From contig WVSP01000003.1 in assembly GCA_015689735.1 (NCBI GenBank), positions 1 to 64,000 of the forward strand: 64,000 nucleotides of DNA. The letters are read 5' to 3'. Below are positions 17,073 through 26,669 of the stretch, piece by piece (position 1 is the first letter of the stretch; every line of letters begins with the position of its first letter). Below the pieces are notes generated by a model, which did no database searches, was not told the origin of the DNA, and saw only the letters and a list, made by a program, of their open reading frames with translations. The DNA comes from Rhodobacterales bacterium LSUCC0031 (GTDB taxonomy: Bacteria; Pseudomonadota; Alphaproteobacteria; Rhodobacterales; Rhodobacteraceae). Position numbers and translations under genes: made by a program.

Positions 17073-17285
17073 ATGCCGAAACGCCTGCGACTGACCCGCC
17101 GCCCCAACATCGCAATGAGCGAGGACGGCTACCGCAAGCTGCGCGCGCTTTCGCAAGAGGCGGGCTTGGATGACGGGGAATTCCTGTCCTTTCTTTTCGA
17201 GAATTGGGGCAGCGTGATCAACGAGGAGAAACTGGTGGCGCGCATCCGGCTGTTCAATGCCGAGCTGGAGGCGCGCAAGACATGA
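17073..17285 (+). CDS. Small conserved protein after acyl-CoA dehydrogenase
   Basis: A 70-residue basic then acidic protein (MPKRLRLTRRPNIAMSEDGY, later FLSFLFENWGSVINEEKL). GGGAGGAG precedes the ATG at a good distance and codon use looks coding. It follows the acyl-CoA dehydrogenase by 32 bases and is probably in its transcript. No family is recognised; a start at MSEDGY is possible. It might be an accessory subunit or regulator, but nothing in the sequence proves it. Confidence 0.65.
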   Translation: MPKRLRLTRRPNIAMSEDGYRKLRALSQEAGLDDGEFLSFLFENWGSVINEEKLVARIRLFNAELEARKT

Positions 17286-17586
17286 GCACAGGGCGCATAT
17301 CACCCCGGCATAGTTGCGCGGTGACCGCTGACAGCATGCGTATTTCGAGAAAGGTGAAGAGATGGATCCAACACCCCACCCGGCCGAGTGTTCCCCAACA
17401 ATGTCCGGACACCGAGGGGCGCTGCACTTCCGGGCAGGGTGCCTTCACCTTTCACGGTCATCGGCTCGCCAGCCTGTACCGTGGATTGACGGTCGCCCAT
17501 GCACCTTAACAAATCGTTATGAGCCTTCATCTTTCCAGAAATACGCATAAAGCTCGCGCCACATGCGCAATGTCACGGGGGACACG
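17286..17586. other. Spacer with a long-range inverted repeat
   Basis: No convincing gene. GAAAGGTGAAG (17349-17359) and CTTCACCTTTC (17443-17453) are perfect 11-base inverted arms 83 bases apart, with further GC-rich complementarity possible between. This could fold as a structured untranslated RNA ahead of the GST gene. No riboswitch class was recognised. Confidence 0.35.
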
Positions 17587-18222
17587 ATGACTAATACACT
17601 TTACTGCTTTGGTGAATCCGGCAACGCCTACAAGGCGGCGATCGCCTTGCAGATGGCGGGCCTTCCTTGGACGGCGCGCCATGTCGATTTCTTCGCAGGC
17701 GAAGCGCGCAGCCCCGAATTTCGCGCGATCAACCCGATGGGCGAGGTGCCGGTGCTTGATGCAAACGGCCTGATCCTGACACAATCGGGTGTGATCCAGG
17801 ATTGGATCATGGACGAGACAGGCAAGCTCTGCGGCGACGGGTCGAAAGCCACCCGCCGCGAGATCTTGCGCTGGACGATCTTCGACAACCAGAAGGTCTC
17901 GGGCCAAGCCGGGCCGTTGCGGTTCTTGATGAATTTCTTGCCCGAAGACAAACGCCCCGCCGAGGTGATCGGCTTTCTGGCTGGCCGGATGAAGGCAGCC
18001 CTCGCCGTTCTCGAGGGTGAATTGACCGGGCGCGATTGGCTGGTGGGCGACAGCCTCACCTGTGCCGACCTGTCATGCTGTGGCTATCTGTTCTACCCCG
18101 AGCCGTTTCAGTTTGACCGCGCCGAACACCCGGCCATCGATGCCTGGCTGACCCGTATCGCAGCCCAACCCGGTTGGGCGCATCCCTATGATTTGATGAA
18201 GCGGGCCTTTCCCGCCACCTGA
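17587..18222 (+). CDS. Glutathione S-transferase family protein
   Basis: A 211-residue cytosolic GST-like protein. The N-terminal thioredoxin-like domain contains CFGESGNAYKAAIALQMAG and NPMGEVPVLDANG (cis-Pro loop). The all-helical C-terminal domain contains SLTCADLSCCGY, the usual N-capping box region. The start at 17587 (MTNTLYCF) is preferred because GGGGGA precedes it. Its place between acyl-CoA dehydrogenase and thiolase suggests detoxification or isomerisation linked to acyl-CoA breakdown, which is inference. Confidence 0.9.
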   Translation: MTNTLYCFGESGNAYKAAIALQMAGLPWTARHVDFFAGEARSPEFRAINPMGEVPVLDANGLILTQSGVIQDWIMDETGKLCGDGSKATRREILRWTIFDNQKVSGQAGPLRFLMNFLPEDKRPAEVIGFLAGRMKAALAVLEGELTGRDWLVGDSLTCADLSCCGYLFYPEPFQFDRAEHPAIDAWLTRIAAQPGWAHPYDLMKRAFPAT

Positions 18223-18235
18223 CCGGAGACACGCA

Positions 18236-19447
18236 ATGACCGACGCCTTTATCTATGACGCGATCCGTTCGCCCCGTGGCAAGGGCCGCCGCGATGGTGC
18301 GCTGCACGAGGTCACGGCCGCGCGGCTTTCGGCGGTGATGCTCAACGCACTCAAGGACCGCAACGATCTAACGGGCCATGCGGTCGAAGATGTGATCTGG
18401 GGCAATGTCACCCAAGTCATGGAACAGGGTGGTTGCCTTGCGCGCACGGCCGTGCTGGCCTCGGAATTGGATGAGCGTATTCCAGGGCTGGCCATCAACC
18501 GCTTTTGCGCCAGCGGTATGGAAGCGGTGAACCTTGCCGCCAACCAAGTACGCGGCGGCGCAGGTGCCGCCTATATCGCTGGCGGTGTCGAGATGATGAG
18601 CCGCGTCGCCATGGGCAGCGATGGGGCGGCGATTGCGGTCGACCCGTCCATCGCGATGGAGACCTATTTCGTTCCCCAAGGGATCAGCGCCGATATCATT
18701 GCCACTGAATACGGGTTTTCACGCGCGGATGCCGATGCGCTTGCCGTCGAAAGCCAGGCCCGCGCGGCGCAAGCCTGGGCCGAGGGGCGCTTTGCTCGCT
18801 CCGTCGTGCCGGTGACCGATATCAACGGGCTGACCATTCTTGCCCATGACGAATACATGCGCCCTGGCACCGATATGGCCGCCCTTGCCGGCCTCAAGCC
18901 TGCCTTCAAGGAGATGGGCGAGATGATGCCGGGCTTCGACCAGATCGCGCTGATGAAATACCCCCATCTGGAGCGGATCGACCATATCCACCATGCCGGC
19001 AATTCCAGCGGCATCGTCGATGGGGCAGCAGCTTTGCTGATCGGCAATGCGGAATTCGGCAAGGCTCATGGGCTGAAGCCCCGCGCGCGTATCCGCGCGA
19101 CCGCCAAGATCGGCACGGACCCCACCATCATGCTGACAGGCCCTGTCCCCGTGACCCAGAAAATCCTCGCCGACAGTGGCATGGCGATTTCCGATATCGA
19201 CCTCTTCGAGGTGAACGAGGCGTTTTCCGCCGTGGTGCTGCGCTTCATGCAGGCCTTTGACGTCGATCACGACCGCGTCAACGTCAACGGCGGGGCGATT
19301 GCCATGGGCCACCCGCTGGGTGCGACGGGGGCGATGATCATTGGCACGCTGCTTGATGAGTTGGAGCGCAGCGGCAAGGGCGTGGGCCTTGCCACGCTTT
19401 GCGTCGCATCCGGCATGGGGGCCGCAACCATCATTGAGCGCGTGTAA
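18236..19447 (+). CDS. fadA: Acetyl-CoA C-acyltransferase (thiolase), FadA/FadI type
   Basis: A 403-residue thiolase that cleaves 3-ketoacyl-CoA to acetyl-CoA and a shortened acyl-CoA. All catalytic elements are visible: nucleophile Cys near residue 91 in [25 protein letters not shown] with the His, and [10 protein letters not shown] with the second Cys; VNEAFSAV is also present. It is 13 bases after the GST and 15 before the FadB/J gene, so these form one operon. Confidence 0.95.
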   Translation: MTDAFIYDAIRSPRGKGRRDGALHEVTAARLSAVMLNALKDRNDLTGHAVEDVIWGNVTQVMEQGGCLARTAVLASELDERIPGLAINRFCASGMEAVNLAANQVRGGAGAAYIAGGVEMMSRVAMGSDGAAIAVDPSIAMETYFVPQGISADIIATEYGFSRADADALAVESQARAAQAWAEGRFARSVVPVTDINGLTILAHDEYMRPGTDMAALAGLKPAFKEMGEMMPGFDQIALMKYPHLERIDHIHHAGNSSGIVDGAAALLIGNAEFGKAHGLKPRARIRATAKIGTDPTIMLTGPVPVTQKILADSGMAISDIDLFEVNEAFSAVVLRFMQAFDVDHDRVNVNGGAIAMGHPLGATGAMIIGTLLDELERSGKGVGLATLCVASGMGAATIIERV

Positions 19448-19462
19448 GGGGAGGTGGGGATA

Positions 19463-21664
19463 ATGACTGATTTTACAATGGAAAAAGGCGCCGATGGCGT
19501 CGCTGTCATCACCTGGGACGTCAAGGCAAAGTCGATGAACGTGTTGACGCGCGCGGCCTATGCGCTGGTCGATCAATTGGTCGAGGATGCGCTGGCCGAC
19601 CCGAGCGTCAAGGGGATCGTGCTGACCTCGGGCAAGGAGACCTTCGCGGGCGGCATGGATCTGAACACGCTGGCCACCATCTCGGCCGAGGCGGGCGATG
19701 ACCCGGCGCAGGCGCTGTTCGACTTCACGATGGGCGGGCATCAGATCTTGCGCAAGCTCGAGCGCGCGGGGATGGACCCAAAGACCAACAAGGGCGGCAA
19801 GCCCGTCGCCGTCGCCATCACCGGCACCTGCGCGGGCATCGGGACCGAGATCGCGCTGGCCTGTCACCGCCGTTTCATGGCCGACAATCCCAAGGCCAAG
19901 ATCGGCCTGCCCGAGATCCTCGTGGGGCTTTTCCCCGGCGGCGGCGGCACGACGCGCTATTCCCGCATGGTCGGCGCGATGGCGGCAGCCCCCGTGCTGC
20001 TCGAGGGCAAGATGCTGGACCCCAAAGCGGCCAAGGCGGCGGGGCTGATCGACGAAGTGGTGGCCCCCGACCAGCTTTTGGTGCGCGCGCGTGAATGGGT
20101 GCTGTCGGCCACCGACGCCGAGATCGTCAAGCCATGGGACCAGAAGGGCTGGAAAATGCCCGGCGGCGCACCCTATCACCCGGCGGGTTTCATGACCTTT
20201 GTGGGCGCCAGCGCCATGATCAACGGCAAGACCAAGGGGGTTTATCCAGCGGCCAAGGCGCTGCTCAGCGCGGTCTATGAGGGCGCGCTTGTCGATTTCG
20301 ACACGGCGCTCAGGATCGAGGCGCGCTGGTTCACCCATATCCTGATGCACCCCTCATCGAGCGCGATGATCCGCTCGCTGTTTTTGAACAAGGAAGCGCT
20401 GGAAAAGGGTGCAAACCGCCCTGCCCTTCCCGCCGAACAGGTCACCAAGCTGGGCGTCATCGGCGCGGGCATGATGGGGGCGGGCATCGCCTATGTCAGC
20501 GCCAATGCCGGCATCGAAGTCGTGTTGATCGATGCAACGCTTGAGGCCGCCGAACGTGGCCGCGCCCATGCCGAGGGACTCCTCGACAAGGGCATGAAGC
20601 GCGGCAAGGTCAGCCCCGAGAAAAAGACGCAAGTGCTGGACCGCATCCTTGCCACCACCGATTACGCGGCGCTTGCAGGCTGCGACCTGATCGTCGAGGC
20701 GGTGTTCGAGGATGTCGCCGTCAAGGCCGAGGTCACGCGCAAGGTGCTGGCGGCAGTTGGCCCCGATTGCATCTTTGCCACCAACACCTCGACATTGCCC
20801 ATCGGGGAATTGGCCAAGGCGAGCGACCGCCCTGAGCAGTTCATCGGCATCCATTTCTTCAGCCCCGTCGACAAGATGGCGCTGGTCGAGATCATCCGTG
20901 GCGCCAAGACCGGCGACCGGGCGGTGGCCAAGGCACTCGATTATGTGCGCCAGATCCGCAAGACGCCCATCGTCGTGCAGGATGCGCGCTTCTTCTACGC
21001 CAACCGCTGCATCCTGCCCTATGTGAACGAGGGGATCCGGATGGTGGCCGAAGGCGTTTCGCCCGCGCTGATCGAGAATGCGGCCAAGCTCATGGGCATG
21101 CCGCTGGGGCCGCTGCAACTGATCGACGAGACCTCGATCGATCTGGGCGTCAAGATCGCGCGCGCGACCAAGGCCGCGATGGGGGACGATTACCCCGATG
21201 ACGCGGTCGATGCGGTGGTGTTCTGGATGGCCGAGCAGGGCCGTCTGGGGCGCAAGGCCAAGGCGGGTTTCTACGCTTATGATGATGCGGGCAAGCGCAT
21301 CGGCCTGTGGGACGGCTTGGCCGCAAAATACCCGCTGGCCGCTGCGCAGCCCGATCTGACTCAAGTGCAGCACCGGCTGATGTTCGTCCAGACGCTCGAG
21401 GCGGTGCGCGCACTCGAACAGGGTGTCCTGACCGATATCCGCGAAGGCGATGTGGGCGCGATCCTTGGCTGGGGCTTTGCGCCGTGGTCGGGCGGGCCCT
21501 TCTCGTGGTTCGACATGCTGGGCGCGCCCTATGCCGCCGCGCGCTGCGACGAGCTGGCCGCAGAACACGGGCCGCGCTTTGCCTGCCCCGCGCTTTTGCG
21601 CGAGATGGCCGACAAGGGCCAAAGCTTCTACGGCCGTTTCGGGGTCAAGCCGCAAGCGGCCTGA
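19463..21664 (+). CDS. fadB: 3-hydroxyacyl-CoA dehydrogenase/enoyl-CoA hydratase, FadB/FadJ type
   Basis: A 733-residue multifunctional beta-oxidation enzyme. The N-terminal crotonase domain (about 1-200) contains [20 protein letters not shown] and [13 protein letters not shown]. The NAD-binding domain begins [20 protein letters not shown] near residue 328, followed by ATNTSTLPI and [11 protein letters not shown]. The C-terminal domain carries [10 protein letters not shown]. It hydrates enoyl-CoA and oxidises the product for the adjacent thiolase. ATG at 19463 follows GGGGAGG; a GTG nine bases earlier overlaps that site and is rejected. The gene ends at a three-hairpin terminator. Confidence 0.95.
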   Translation: MTDFTMEKGADGVAVITWDVKAKSMNVLTRAAYALVDQLVEDALADPSVKGIVLTSGKETFAGGMDLNTLATISAEAGDDPAQALFDFTMGGHQILRKLERAGMDPKTNKGGKPVAVAITGTCAGIGTEIALACHRRFMADNPKAKIGLPEILVGLFPGGGGTTRYSRMVGAMAAAPVLLEGKMLDPKAAKAAGLIDEVVAPDQLLVRAREWVLSATDAEIVKPWDQKGWKMPGGAPYHPAGFMTFVGASAMINGKTKGVYPAAKALLSAVYEGALVDFDTALRIEARWFTHILMHPSSSAMIRSLFLNKEALEKGANRPALPAEQVTKLGVIGAGMMGAGIAYVSANAGIEVVLIDATLEAAERGRAHAEGLLDKGMKRGKVSPEKKTQVLDRILATTDYAALAGCDLIVEAVFEDVAVKAEVTRKVLAAVGPDCIFATNTSTLPIGELAKASDRPEQFIGIHFFSPVDKMALVEIIRGAKTGDRAVAKALDYVRQIRKTPIVVQDARFFYANRCILPYVNEGIRMVAEGVSPALIENAAKLMGMPLGPLQLIDETSIDLGVKIARATKAAMGDDYPDDAVDAVVFWMAEQGRLGRKAKAGFYAYDDAGKRIGLWDGLAAKYPLAAAQPDLTQVQHRLMFVQTLEAVRALEQGVLTDIREGDVGAILGWGFAPWSGGPFSWFDMLGAPYAAARCDELAAEHGPRFACPALLREMADKGQSFYGRFGVKPQAA

Positions 21665-21671
21665 CGCGAAG

Positions 21672-21743
21672 CGGGTGGGAAAACCCGGGTTTTCCCACCC
21701 GAAAAACCCGGGTTTTTCGGTGCGTTTTCCGCGAGGAAAACGC
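21672..21743. terminator. Three-hairpin array between convergent genes
   Basis: Three successive dyads fill the gap between fadB and the convergent enolase-superfamily gene: a perfect 30-base palindrome (21672-21701, CGGGTGGGAAAACCC and its complement), a perfect 22-base palindrome (21699-21720, CCGAAAAACCC and complement), and a 9-base stem with a GCGA tetraloop (21722-21743). The last touches the other gene's stop codon. Bidirectional termination is the likely role. Confidence 0.75.
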
Positions 21744-22831
21744 TACCCCACCCGACAGGCTGCAAGTACTTCCTCATCAGGGGCGAGCCCCAAACCTGGC
21801 GCATCGGAGACCGCCAACATCCCCCCCGCCATTTGCGGCGGGGTCTCGGTCAACAGCCGCACGATGCGGGCCTGCGCGCGGTGAAGCTCGACCGCGCCTT
21901 CCGTCATCGCGCCGCACATCCAGTGCAGATTGACCAGATCCCAGCCGCCCGCGGGCGAGATGGCGCGCCCTGCACCAATGCCCGCCCTTGCCGCCGCCAC
22001 CGCCGCGCCGATGCCGCCTGCAAAGACCGCGTTGGGCTGGATCACGGCCACGCCCGCCTCGGTCAACAGGTCGAAACGGTCGGCGCTTTGCTCCATCTGG
22101 CCCGCGCCCAGGGGCATGGGGGCCACCGCCGCCAAGGCCGCCAAGTCGCGGCGATCATTGGCTTTCACCGGTTCTTCGAGCCATGCGAGATCAAGCGCCT
22201 CGGCCCCACGGGCAAAGGCAAGCGCTGTCTCGAGATCCCAGCCGCAATTGGCATCGGCGATCAGCTCCGCCTTTGGCCCGATGGCCGCGCGCACGGCGCG
22301 CAGGCGTGCAATATCCTCGGCCACGCTGCGCCCTTTGGCGGCGACCAGCACCTTGACGCCCTTGGCCCCGTTCAACACCTCCTCGGCGCAAGCGCGCACC
22401 AGCGCGTCGCGCTCGAGCGCGGGAAAGCCGCAAGTCACATGGACAGGCGCCGCGGGCCGCACAGCCCCCAGCATCGCCGCCACGCTTTGCCCCGCACGCT
22501 TGCCCGCCAAATCCCACAGCGCGACATCGAGGGCCGACAAGGCCGAGACCACCACCCCCGTCATCGCGCGCGGGTTCAATTGCCGTGCAAGATCGGGCAA
22601 GGGGCCGGGCCGGGCCAAAGCCTCGGCCACCGCACCGTTCAACAGATGCGCCACCTCGGCCACGCAAAAGCGCCCGGTGAATCCATCGCCCGAAACGCCA
22701 TCAGCATCGGTCACGCGTACCCGCAGAAAGGTGAAACTGTCCTCGCCCGCATAGGGCGCAGGGTCACCCGGCAAGGCGGTGGCGCGATGGACATATGCCG
22801 CGACCTGCAATGGCCCCGTGATGTGCTGCAT
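21743..22831 (-). CDS. Mandelate racemase/muconate-lactonizing enzyme family protein
   Basis: A 362-residue enolase-superfamily protein with the N-terminal capping domain and the TIM barrel. Metal-ligand regions are IADANCGWD, WLEEPV and a GAGQMEQS segment. The usual Lys-x-Lys base motif reads GVKVLVA, so the second Lys appears to be Leu, and the usual Asp after the third ligand reads IQPNAVFAGGI. The chemistry may therefore be altered or the alignment shifted. GGAGGGGAC precedes the ATG at 22831; the open frame upstream of that has no support. Substrate unknown. Confidence 0.82.
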   Translation of the reverse strand: MQHITGPLQVAAYVHRATALPGDPAPYAGEDSFTFLRVRVTDADGVSGDGFTGRFCVAEVAHLLNGAVAEALARPGPLPDLARQLNPRAMTGVVVSALSALDVALWDLAGKRAGQSVAAMLGAVRPAAPVHVTCGFPALERDALVRACAEEVLNGAKGVKVLVAAKGRSVAEDIARLRAVRAAIGPKAELIADANCGWDLETALAFARGAEALDLAWLEEPVKANDRRDLAALAAVAPMPLGAGQMEQSADRFDLLTEAGVAVIQPNAVFAGGIGAAVAAARAGIGAGRAISPAGGWDLVNLHWMCGAMTEGAVELHRAQARIVRLLTETPPQMAGGMLAVSDAPGLGLAPDEEVLAACRVG

Positions 22832-22978
22832 CGTCCCCTCCCCCGGTTTATGCGCAGCCGAGGTTAACCTTTGGCGCTGTGGGGGAAAAGTAGTCGCAAA
22901 CGGGCAAGCAGCCTTTCCTTTTCTTGCGCGATAGCCCAAGTGATGGATCATATTCTTTCGCAGGATCGGAGGTGTCGC

Positions 22979-24610
22979 ATGGGTTGGATGAAGGATGAGG
23001 CGGGCTTGGAGAAACGCGCGGCCAATTACGTCGCGTTGACGCCGCTCAGCCATCTGATCCGCGCCAACCGCATCTTTACCGACCGCACCGCGCTGATCGA
23101 CCGGGGTTACCGCGCGACCTATGGCGAGATGTTTGCCCGTGTCAGCCGCTTGGCCGGTGCCTTGGCCGCGCGCGGTGTCGCGCCGGGCGATGTGGTCGCC
23201 ACGGTGCTGCCCAACACCGCCCCCCATGTCGAGGCACATTGGGGCGTGCCTGCCTGTGGCGCGGTGCTGAACGCGATCAACACCCGCCTCGATATCGGTA
23301 CGATCAGCTATATCCTCGACCATGGCGAGGCCAAGGTGGTGCTGGTCGATACGCAATTCCTTGGCGTGGTCGAAGAAGCGATCAAGGCGCAGACAGGCCC
23401 CGCCCCCCTGATCGTCGAAGTGCCGGACGCGGCTGCGGGCTATCACGCCTCGGGGCGGCACCTGACCTATGAGGCGCTCTTGGCCGAGGGGGATGCAGAT
23501 TACACATGGATCATGCCGGTCGATGAATGGGAAAGCCTTGCGCTGAACTACACAAGCGGCACCACGGGGCGGCCCAAGGGCGTGGTATATCACCATCGCG
23601 GCGCCTACCTCATCACGATGGGGACGCCGATATCGTGGCGGATGACGCTCTACCCCAGTTACCTGACGATCGTGCCGCTCTTTCACTGCAACAACTGGTG
23701 CCATGTCTGGACCATGCCCGTCATGGGCGGCACGACCGTGTGCTGCCGCGACATCACCGCGAAAAGCATCTATGACGCGATCGCCGATGCGGGTGTGACC
23801 CATTTCGGCGGCGCGCCGATCGTACTGAACATGCTCGTCAATGCCAAGCCAAGCGACCGTCGGGATTTCGCCCATACGGTCGAGGTCTTCACCGCAGGCG
23901 CGCCGCCCGCCCCCGCCACCTTGGCCGCGATCGAAACGATGGGCTTTAACATCACCCAAGTTTATGGCCTGACCGAGACCTATGGTCCGGCGACGGAATG
24001 CACATTCAAGGATGACGTATGGGCCGATCTGCACGGCGACGACCGCGCCGCCGTCAAGGCGCGCCAAGGTGTGCCGATGCCCAACATGGACCATATCACC
24101 GTGATGGACCCCGAAACGATGGCGCAGATCGCGATGGACAGCACGGCCTTGGGTGAGATCATGATGCGCGGCAACTCGGTGATGAAGGGCTACTACAAGA
24201 ACCCGCAAGCCACCGAAGCGGCCTTTGCCGGTGGTTATTTCCACACCGGCGACATCGCGAAACAGCACCCTGACACATATGTTCAGATCGCGGATCGCGC
24301 CAAGGACATCATCATCTCGGGCGGCGAGAATGTCAGTTCAGTCGAAGTCGAGGGCGCTTTGATGCATCACCCCGCCGTGCTGCTTGCGGCCGTGGTGGCA
24401 AAACCCGATCCGACATGGGGCGAAGTGCCATGTGCCTTCCTCGAGCTGAAAGAGGGGGCAACAGCGACCGAGGCGGAGATCATCGCCTTTGTCCGGCAGC
24501 GCCTTGCCGGCTTCAAGACGCCCAAGCGCGTGGTCTTTCAAGATTTGCCCAAGACATCGACCGGCAAGATCCAGAAATTCGAACTGCGCAAGATTGCAGC
24601 CGCACTCTAG
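22979..24610 (+). CDS. Acyl-CoA synthetase (AMP-forming)
   Basis: A 543-residue adenylate-forming ligase that activates a carboxylic acid with ATP and CoA. The P-loop-like NYTSGTTGRPKGVVYHH, the VYGLTETYGP motif, YFHTGDIA, the hinge ADRAKDIIISGGENVSSVE and the C-terminal PKTSTGKIQK with the catalytic Lys are all intact. The general pattern resembles short/medium-chain acid ligases, and I find no reason to call it DmdB. GGAGG precedes the ATG at 22979. It is divergent from the enolase-superfamily gene and lies near, but not in, the beta-oxidation operon. Confidence 0.93.
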   Translation: MGWMKDEAGLEKRAANYVALTPLSHLIRANRIFTDRTALIDRGYRATYGEMFARVSRLAGALAARGVAPGDVVATVLPNTAPHVEAHWGVPACGAVLNAINTRLDIGTISYILDHGEAKVVLVDTQFLGVVEEAIKAQTGPAPLIVEVPDAAAGYHASGRHLTYEALLAEGDADYTWIMPVDEWESLALNYTSGTTGRPKGVVYHHRGAYLITMGTPISWRMTLYPSYLTIVPLFHCNNWCHVWTMPVMGGTTVCCRDITAKSIYDAIADAGVTHFGGAPIVLNMLVNAKPSDRRDFAHTVEVFTAGAPPAPATLAAIETMGFNITQVYGLTETYGPATECTFKDDVWADLHGDDRAAVKARQGVPMPNMDHITVMDPETMAQIAMDSTALGEIMMRGNSVMKGYYKNPQATEAAFAGGYFHTGDIAKQHPDTYVQIADRAKDIIISGGENVSSVEVEGALMHHPAVLLAAVVAKPDPTWGEVPCAFLELKEGATATEAEIIAFVRQRLAGFKTPKRVVFQDLPKTSTGKIQKFELRKIAAAL

Positions 24611-24683
24611 CCCGTTTCGGTCGTTGAGATGTCACACAGCGCAGGCTATCCTCCGCGTAAAAAGAACCGAGCAGTGCGGGTGA

Positions 24684-25685
24684 ATGACAGCGCTTGATCA
24701 ATATAGCCGCCTCGAGGCGACAGGGCTTTGGCATGAACGGCCCGATGCGCAGCGCTGCGAGGTGCTTGTGTCGCTGGGAAAGGCGACGCTGATCATCGCC
24801 ACCCCGGCCGAGGTTGCGCGCGCGCATTGGTCGCTACCTGCGATCGTACGGCTCAACCCCGGCAAGCGGCCCGCGCTCTACGCCCCCGGCGAAGAGGCCG
24901 AAGAACGGCTGGAAATCGAAGATCGCGACATGATCGCGGCAATCGAAAAGCTGCGAGCCGCCATTGATCGGCGGCGGCCCCATCCGGGGCGATTGCGGCT
25001 TTGGATGGGCGTCAGCATTGCTGCGGCCATGTTGGCCGCGGCGCTTTTCTGGATGCCGGGTGCCTTGATCCGCCAGACGGTGTCGGTGTTGCCGCCTGCC
25101 GGTCGCGAGGTCATCGGCCAGCAATTGCTACAGGAGATCGGGCGGCTGGCTGGCCCGATCTGTAGCCCTGTCACGGGATCGGGTGCCTTGACACGGCTTG
25201 CGCGCCGCATCGCCCCTGAGGCGCCATCGCGCTTGGCGGTGCTGCCATCGGCAACACCAAAGACCATGGCCTTGCCCGGCAATATCATTGTCCTGAACGC
25301 CGCGCTTATGGAAGATCACGACACACCAGAAGTGGTCGCGGGGTTCATCTTGGCTGAAACACAGCGCCGCACCGCCCAAGATCCCATGCTGCGCTTGCTC
25401 AAGGATGCAGGGCTTATGGCCACGCTTCGCCTATTGACAACCGGACAGCTTGACCGCGCGGCGCTACAAGCCCATGCGCTCACGCTTTTGGCACAAGACA
25501 CTCCAGCCCCAACAGACCCATCACTTTGGCCGCTCTTCGATGCGGCGGGAATTTCGGCCCGCCCCTATGCGGCAGTCGCGGGGCAGGAATCGCGCGACAG
25601 CCTGCCTCTTGCACAGACATCCAACCTCCGCCCTGTGATCAGTGATGCCGATTGGGTCAGCTTGCAGAATATCTGCAACAGCTAG
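24684..25685 (+). CDS. Membrane-anchored degenerate M48-like protein
   Basis: A 333-residue protein with a cytoplasmic-looking N-terminal region (1-105), one hydrophobic segment (about 108-130, LWMGVSIAAAMLAAALFWMP) and a long C-terminal domain. That domain has the layout of M48 metallopeptidases: ALPGNIIVLNAALM followed by PEVVAGFILAETQRR. The zinc motif HExxH expected there is missing, replaced by FILAE. I read it as a catalytically dead relative, perhaps a scaffold or chaperone. The family link is by pattern only. Its stop is 13 bases from the convergent secreted-protein gene. Confidence 0.6.
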   Translation: MTALDQYSRLEATGLWHERPDAQRCEVLVSLGKATLIIATPAEVARAHWSLPAIVRLNPGKRPALYAPGEEAEERLEIEDRDMIAAIEKLRAAIDRRRPHPGRLRLWMGVSIAAAMLAAALFWMPGALIRQTVSVLPPAGREVIGQQLLQEIGRLAGPICSPVTGSGALTRLARRIAPEAPSRLAVLPSATPKTMALPGNIIVLNAALMEDHDTPEVVAGFILAETQRRTAQDPMLRLLKDAGLMATLRLLTTGQLDRAALQAHALTLLAQDTPAPTDPSLWPLFDAAGISARPYAAVAGQESRDSLPLAQTSNLRPVISDADWVSLQNICNS

Positions 25686-25698
25686 CCGCGCGGCTCAT

Positions 25699-26601
25699 TC
25701 AGGGCCGCATGATCACCAGCTGCGCAGGAACAAGTGTTGCAGGACCAGCATCGCGCGCCGTTAAGCCGCGCAGACCCCGCACCTCGGCACCTCCCACCAG
25801 CCGCCGCGGGAGGGAATTGGTCCAAATCTGTTCCATTTGCCGCTGCCCATTTGCAAAGCCCAAACCGCGATAAGGGTTGAGCCGCCCATCATCCCATGCC
25901 GCACGATAGCCTTTGGGCGGGTTGACCACATAGCGGACCAGCTGCCGTGGTTCCTGCGGCGCAGCTGTGGCAGCCCCGCCCAGCGCGCTGGTCCGATCGA
26001 TCCCACGCGCAGCATCACCGGGGTGGCGCGCTTGCGGGCCACAGCGCACATTGGCACCTGTGAAGTAGCCCCGGATATCGGCAGGTAGGTTCGGGCATGC
26101 CGTTGTCGGCGCAGACGGGGTAACCGCACGCGGCACTGCCCCGATGTTGCGCGGTTGCGACGCGGGTGGCCGCGCGGTCGAGCCGATCTGGCGTAGCGTC
26201 GGCGCCGCGGATGCGGCAGGGGCGGTCGCTGCGGATGCAGCAGGCGCGATCGCCGTTGGGCCGGACACTGCGATGGTCGGGCGTGGCGCAGCGCCGATCA
26301 TGGTCACACCCGCAGCTGGACGCTGTGGCGCCACCGCGGCCTGCGAGGTACTGGCCCCCGCACCGCTTGGTGTCAGACCGCAAATATGGCGCCGATCGCG
26401 GCCCACTCGCGGCACCCATTGGGTGTTGCTGCCCAAGCCAACCCGCACAAAAGCGCAGCCTCGACTATCGACATATTGATCACCCCTGAAATTGGCGGAA
26501 GGTATTTCCGCAGGCACGGATTGGGCAAACCCCATGCCACCGCTTGCCATGGCGATCAAAACCGTCACGGCAGCGACCAAAACACGTCGCATCACATACA
26601 T
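25699..26601 (-). CDS. Secreted, Ala/Pro-rich protein of unknown function
   Basis: A 300-residue protein with a signal peptide (VLVAAVTVLIAMASGGMGFA then QS). After it comes a conserved-looking Cys-containing segment (YVDSRGCAFVRVGL, TQWVPRVGRDRRHICGL), a low-complexity Ala/Pro/Thr linker (about 95-165), a second Cys pair (ACPNLP, NVRCGP), and a C-terminal region rich in Arg and Gly. From memory, the first segment occurs in envelope proteins of this family that end in SPOR domains, but no SPOR domain is evident. The ATG at 26601 follows GGGGG. A periplasmic or cell-wall role is inference. Confidence 0.65.
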   Translation of the reverse strand: MYVMRRVLVAAVTVLIAMASGGMGFAQSVPAEIPSANFRGDQYVDSRGCAFVRVGLGSNTQWVPRVGRDRRHICGLTPSGAGASTSQAAVAPQRPAAGVTMIGAAPRPTIAVSGPTAIAPAASAATAPAASAAPTLRQIGSTARPPASQPRNIGAVPRAVTPSAPTTACPNLPADIRGYFTGANVRCGPQARHPGDAARGIDRTSALGGAATAAPQEPRQLVRYVVNPPKGYRAAWDDGRLNPYRGLGFANGQRQMEQIWTNSLPRRLVGGAEVRGLRGLTARDAGPATLVPAQLVIMRP

Positions 26602-26669
26602 GCAAACCCCCACGTTTGCTACGCCGCCACACTGGCCGAAGGGGCCGCCCAAGTAAAGTCAAAGATTCA

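Noticed and set aside
16006-17115. Minus-strand open frame of 369 codons
   Set aside because: Antisense to the acyl-CoA dehydrogenase, which has intact catalytic motifs.
18719-20350. Long minus-strand open frame of 543 codons
   Set aside because: It lies antisense to the thiolase and FadB genes, which have full catalytic motifs; its composition is the usual GC-rich mirror image, with no family similarity.
20354-21655. Minus-strand open frame of 433 codons
   Set aside because: Antisense shadow of the fadB gene, rich in His, Arg and Asp as expected for reversed coding sequence.
22832-24268. Upstream extension of the enolase-superfamily frame
   Set aside because: The frame continues antisense through the acyl-CoA synthetase; the real start at 22831 has a good ribosome site and the family N-terminus.
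22979-24610. Acyl-CoA synthetase as DmdB
   Set aside because: The N-terminal and central segments do not resemble the DmdB sequence I remember; a general acyl-CoA ligase call is safer.
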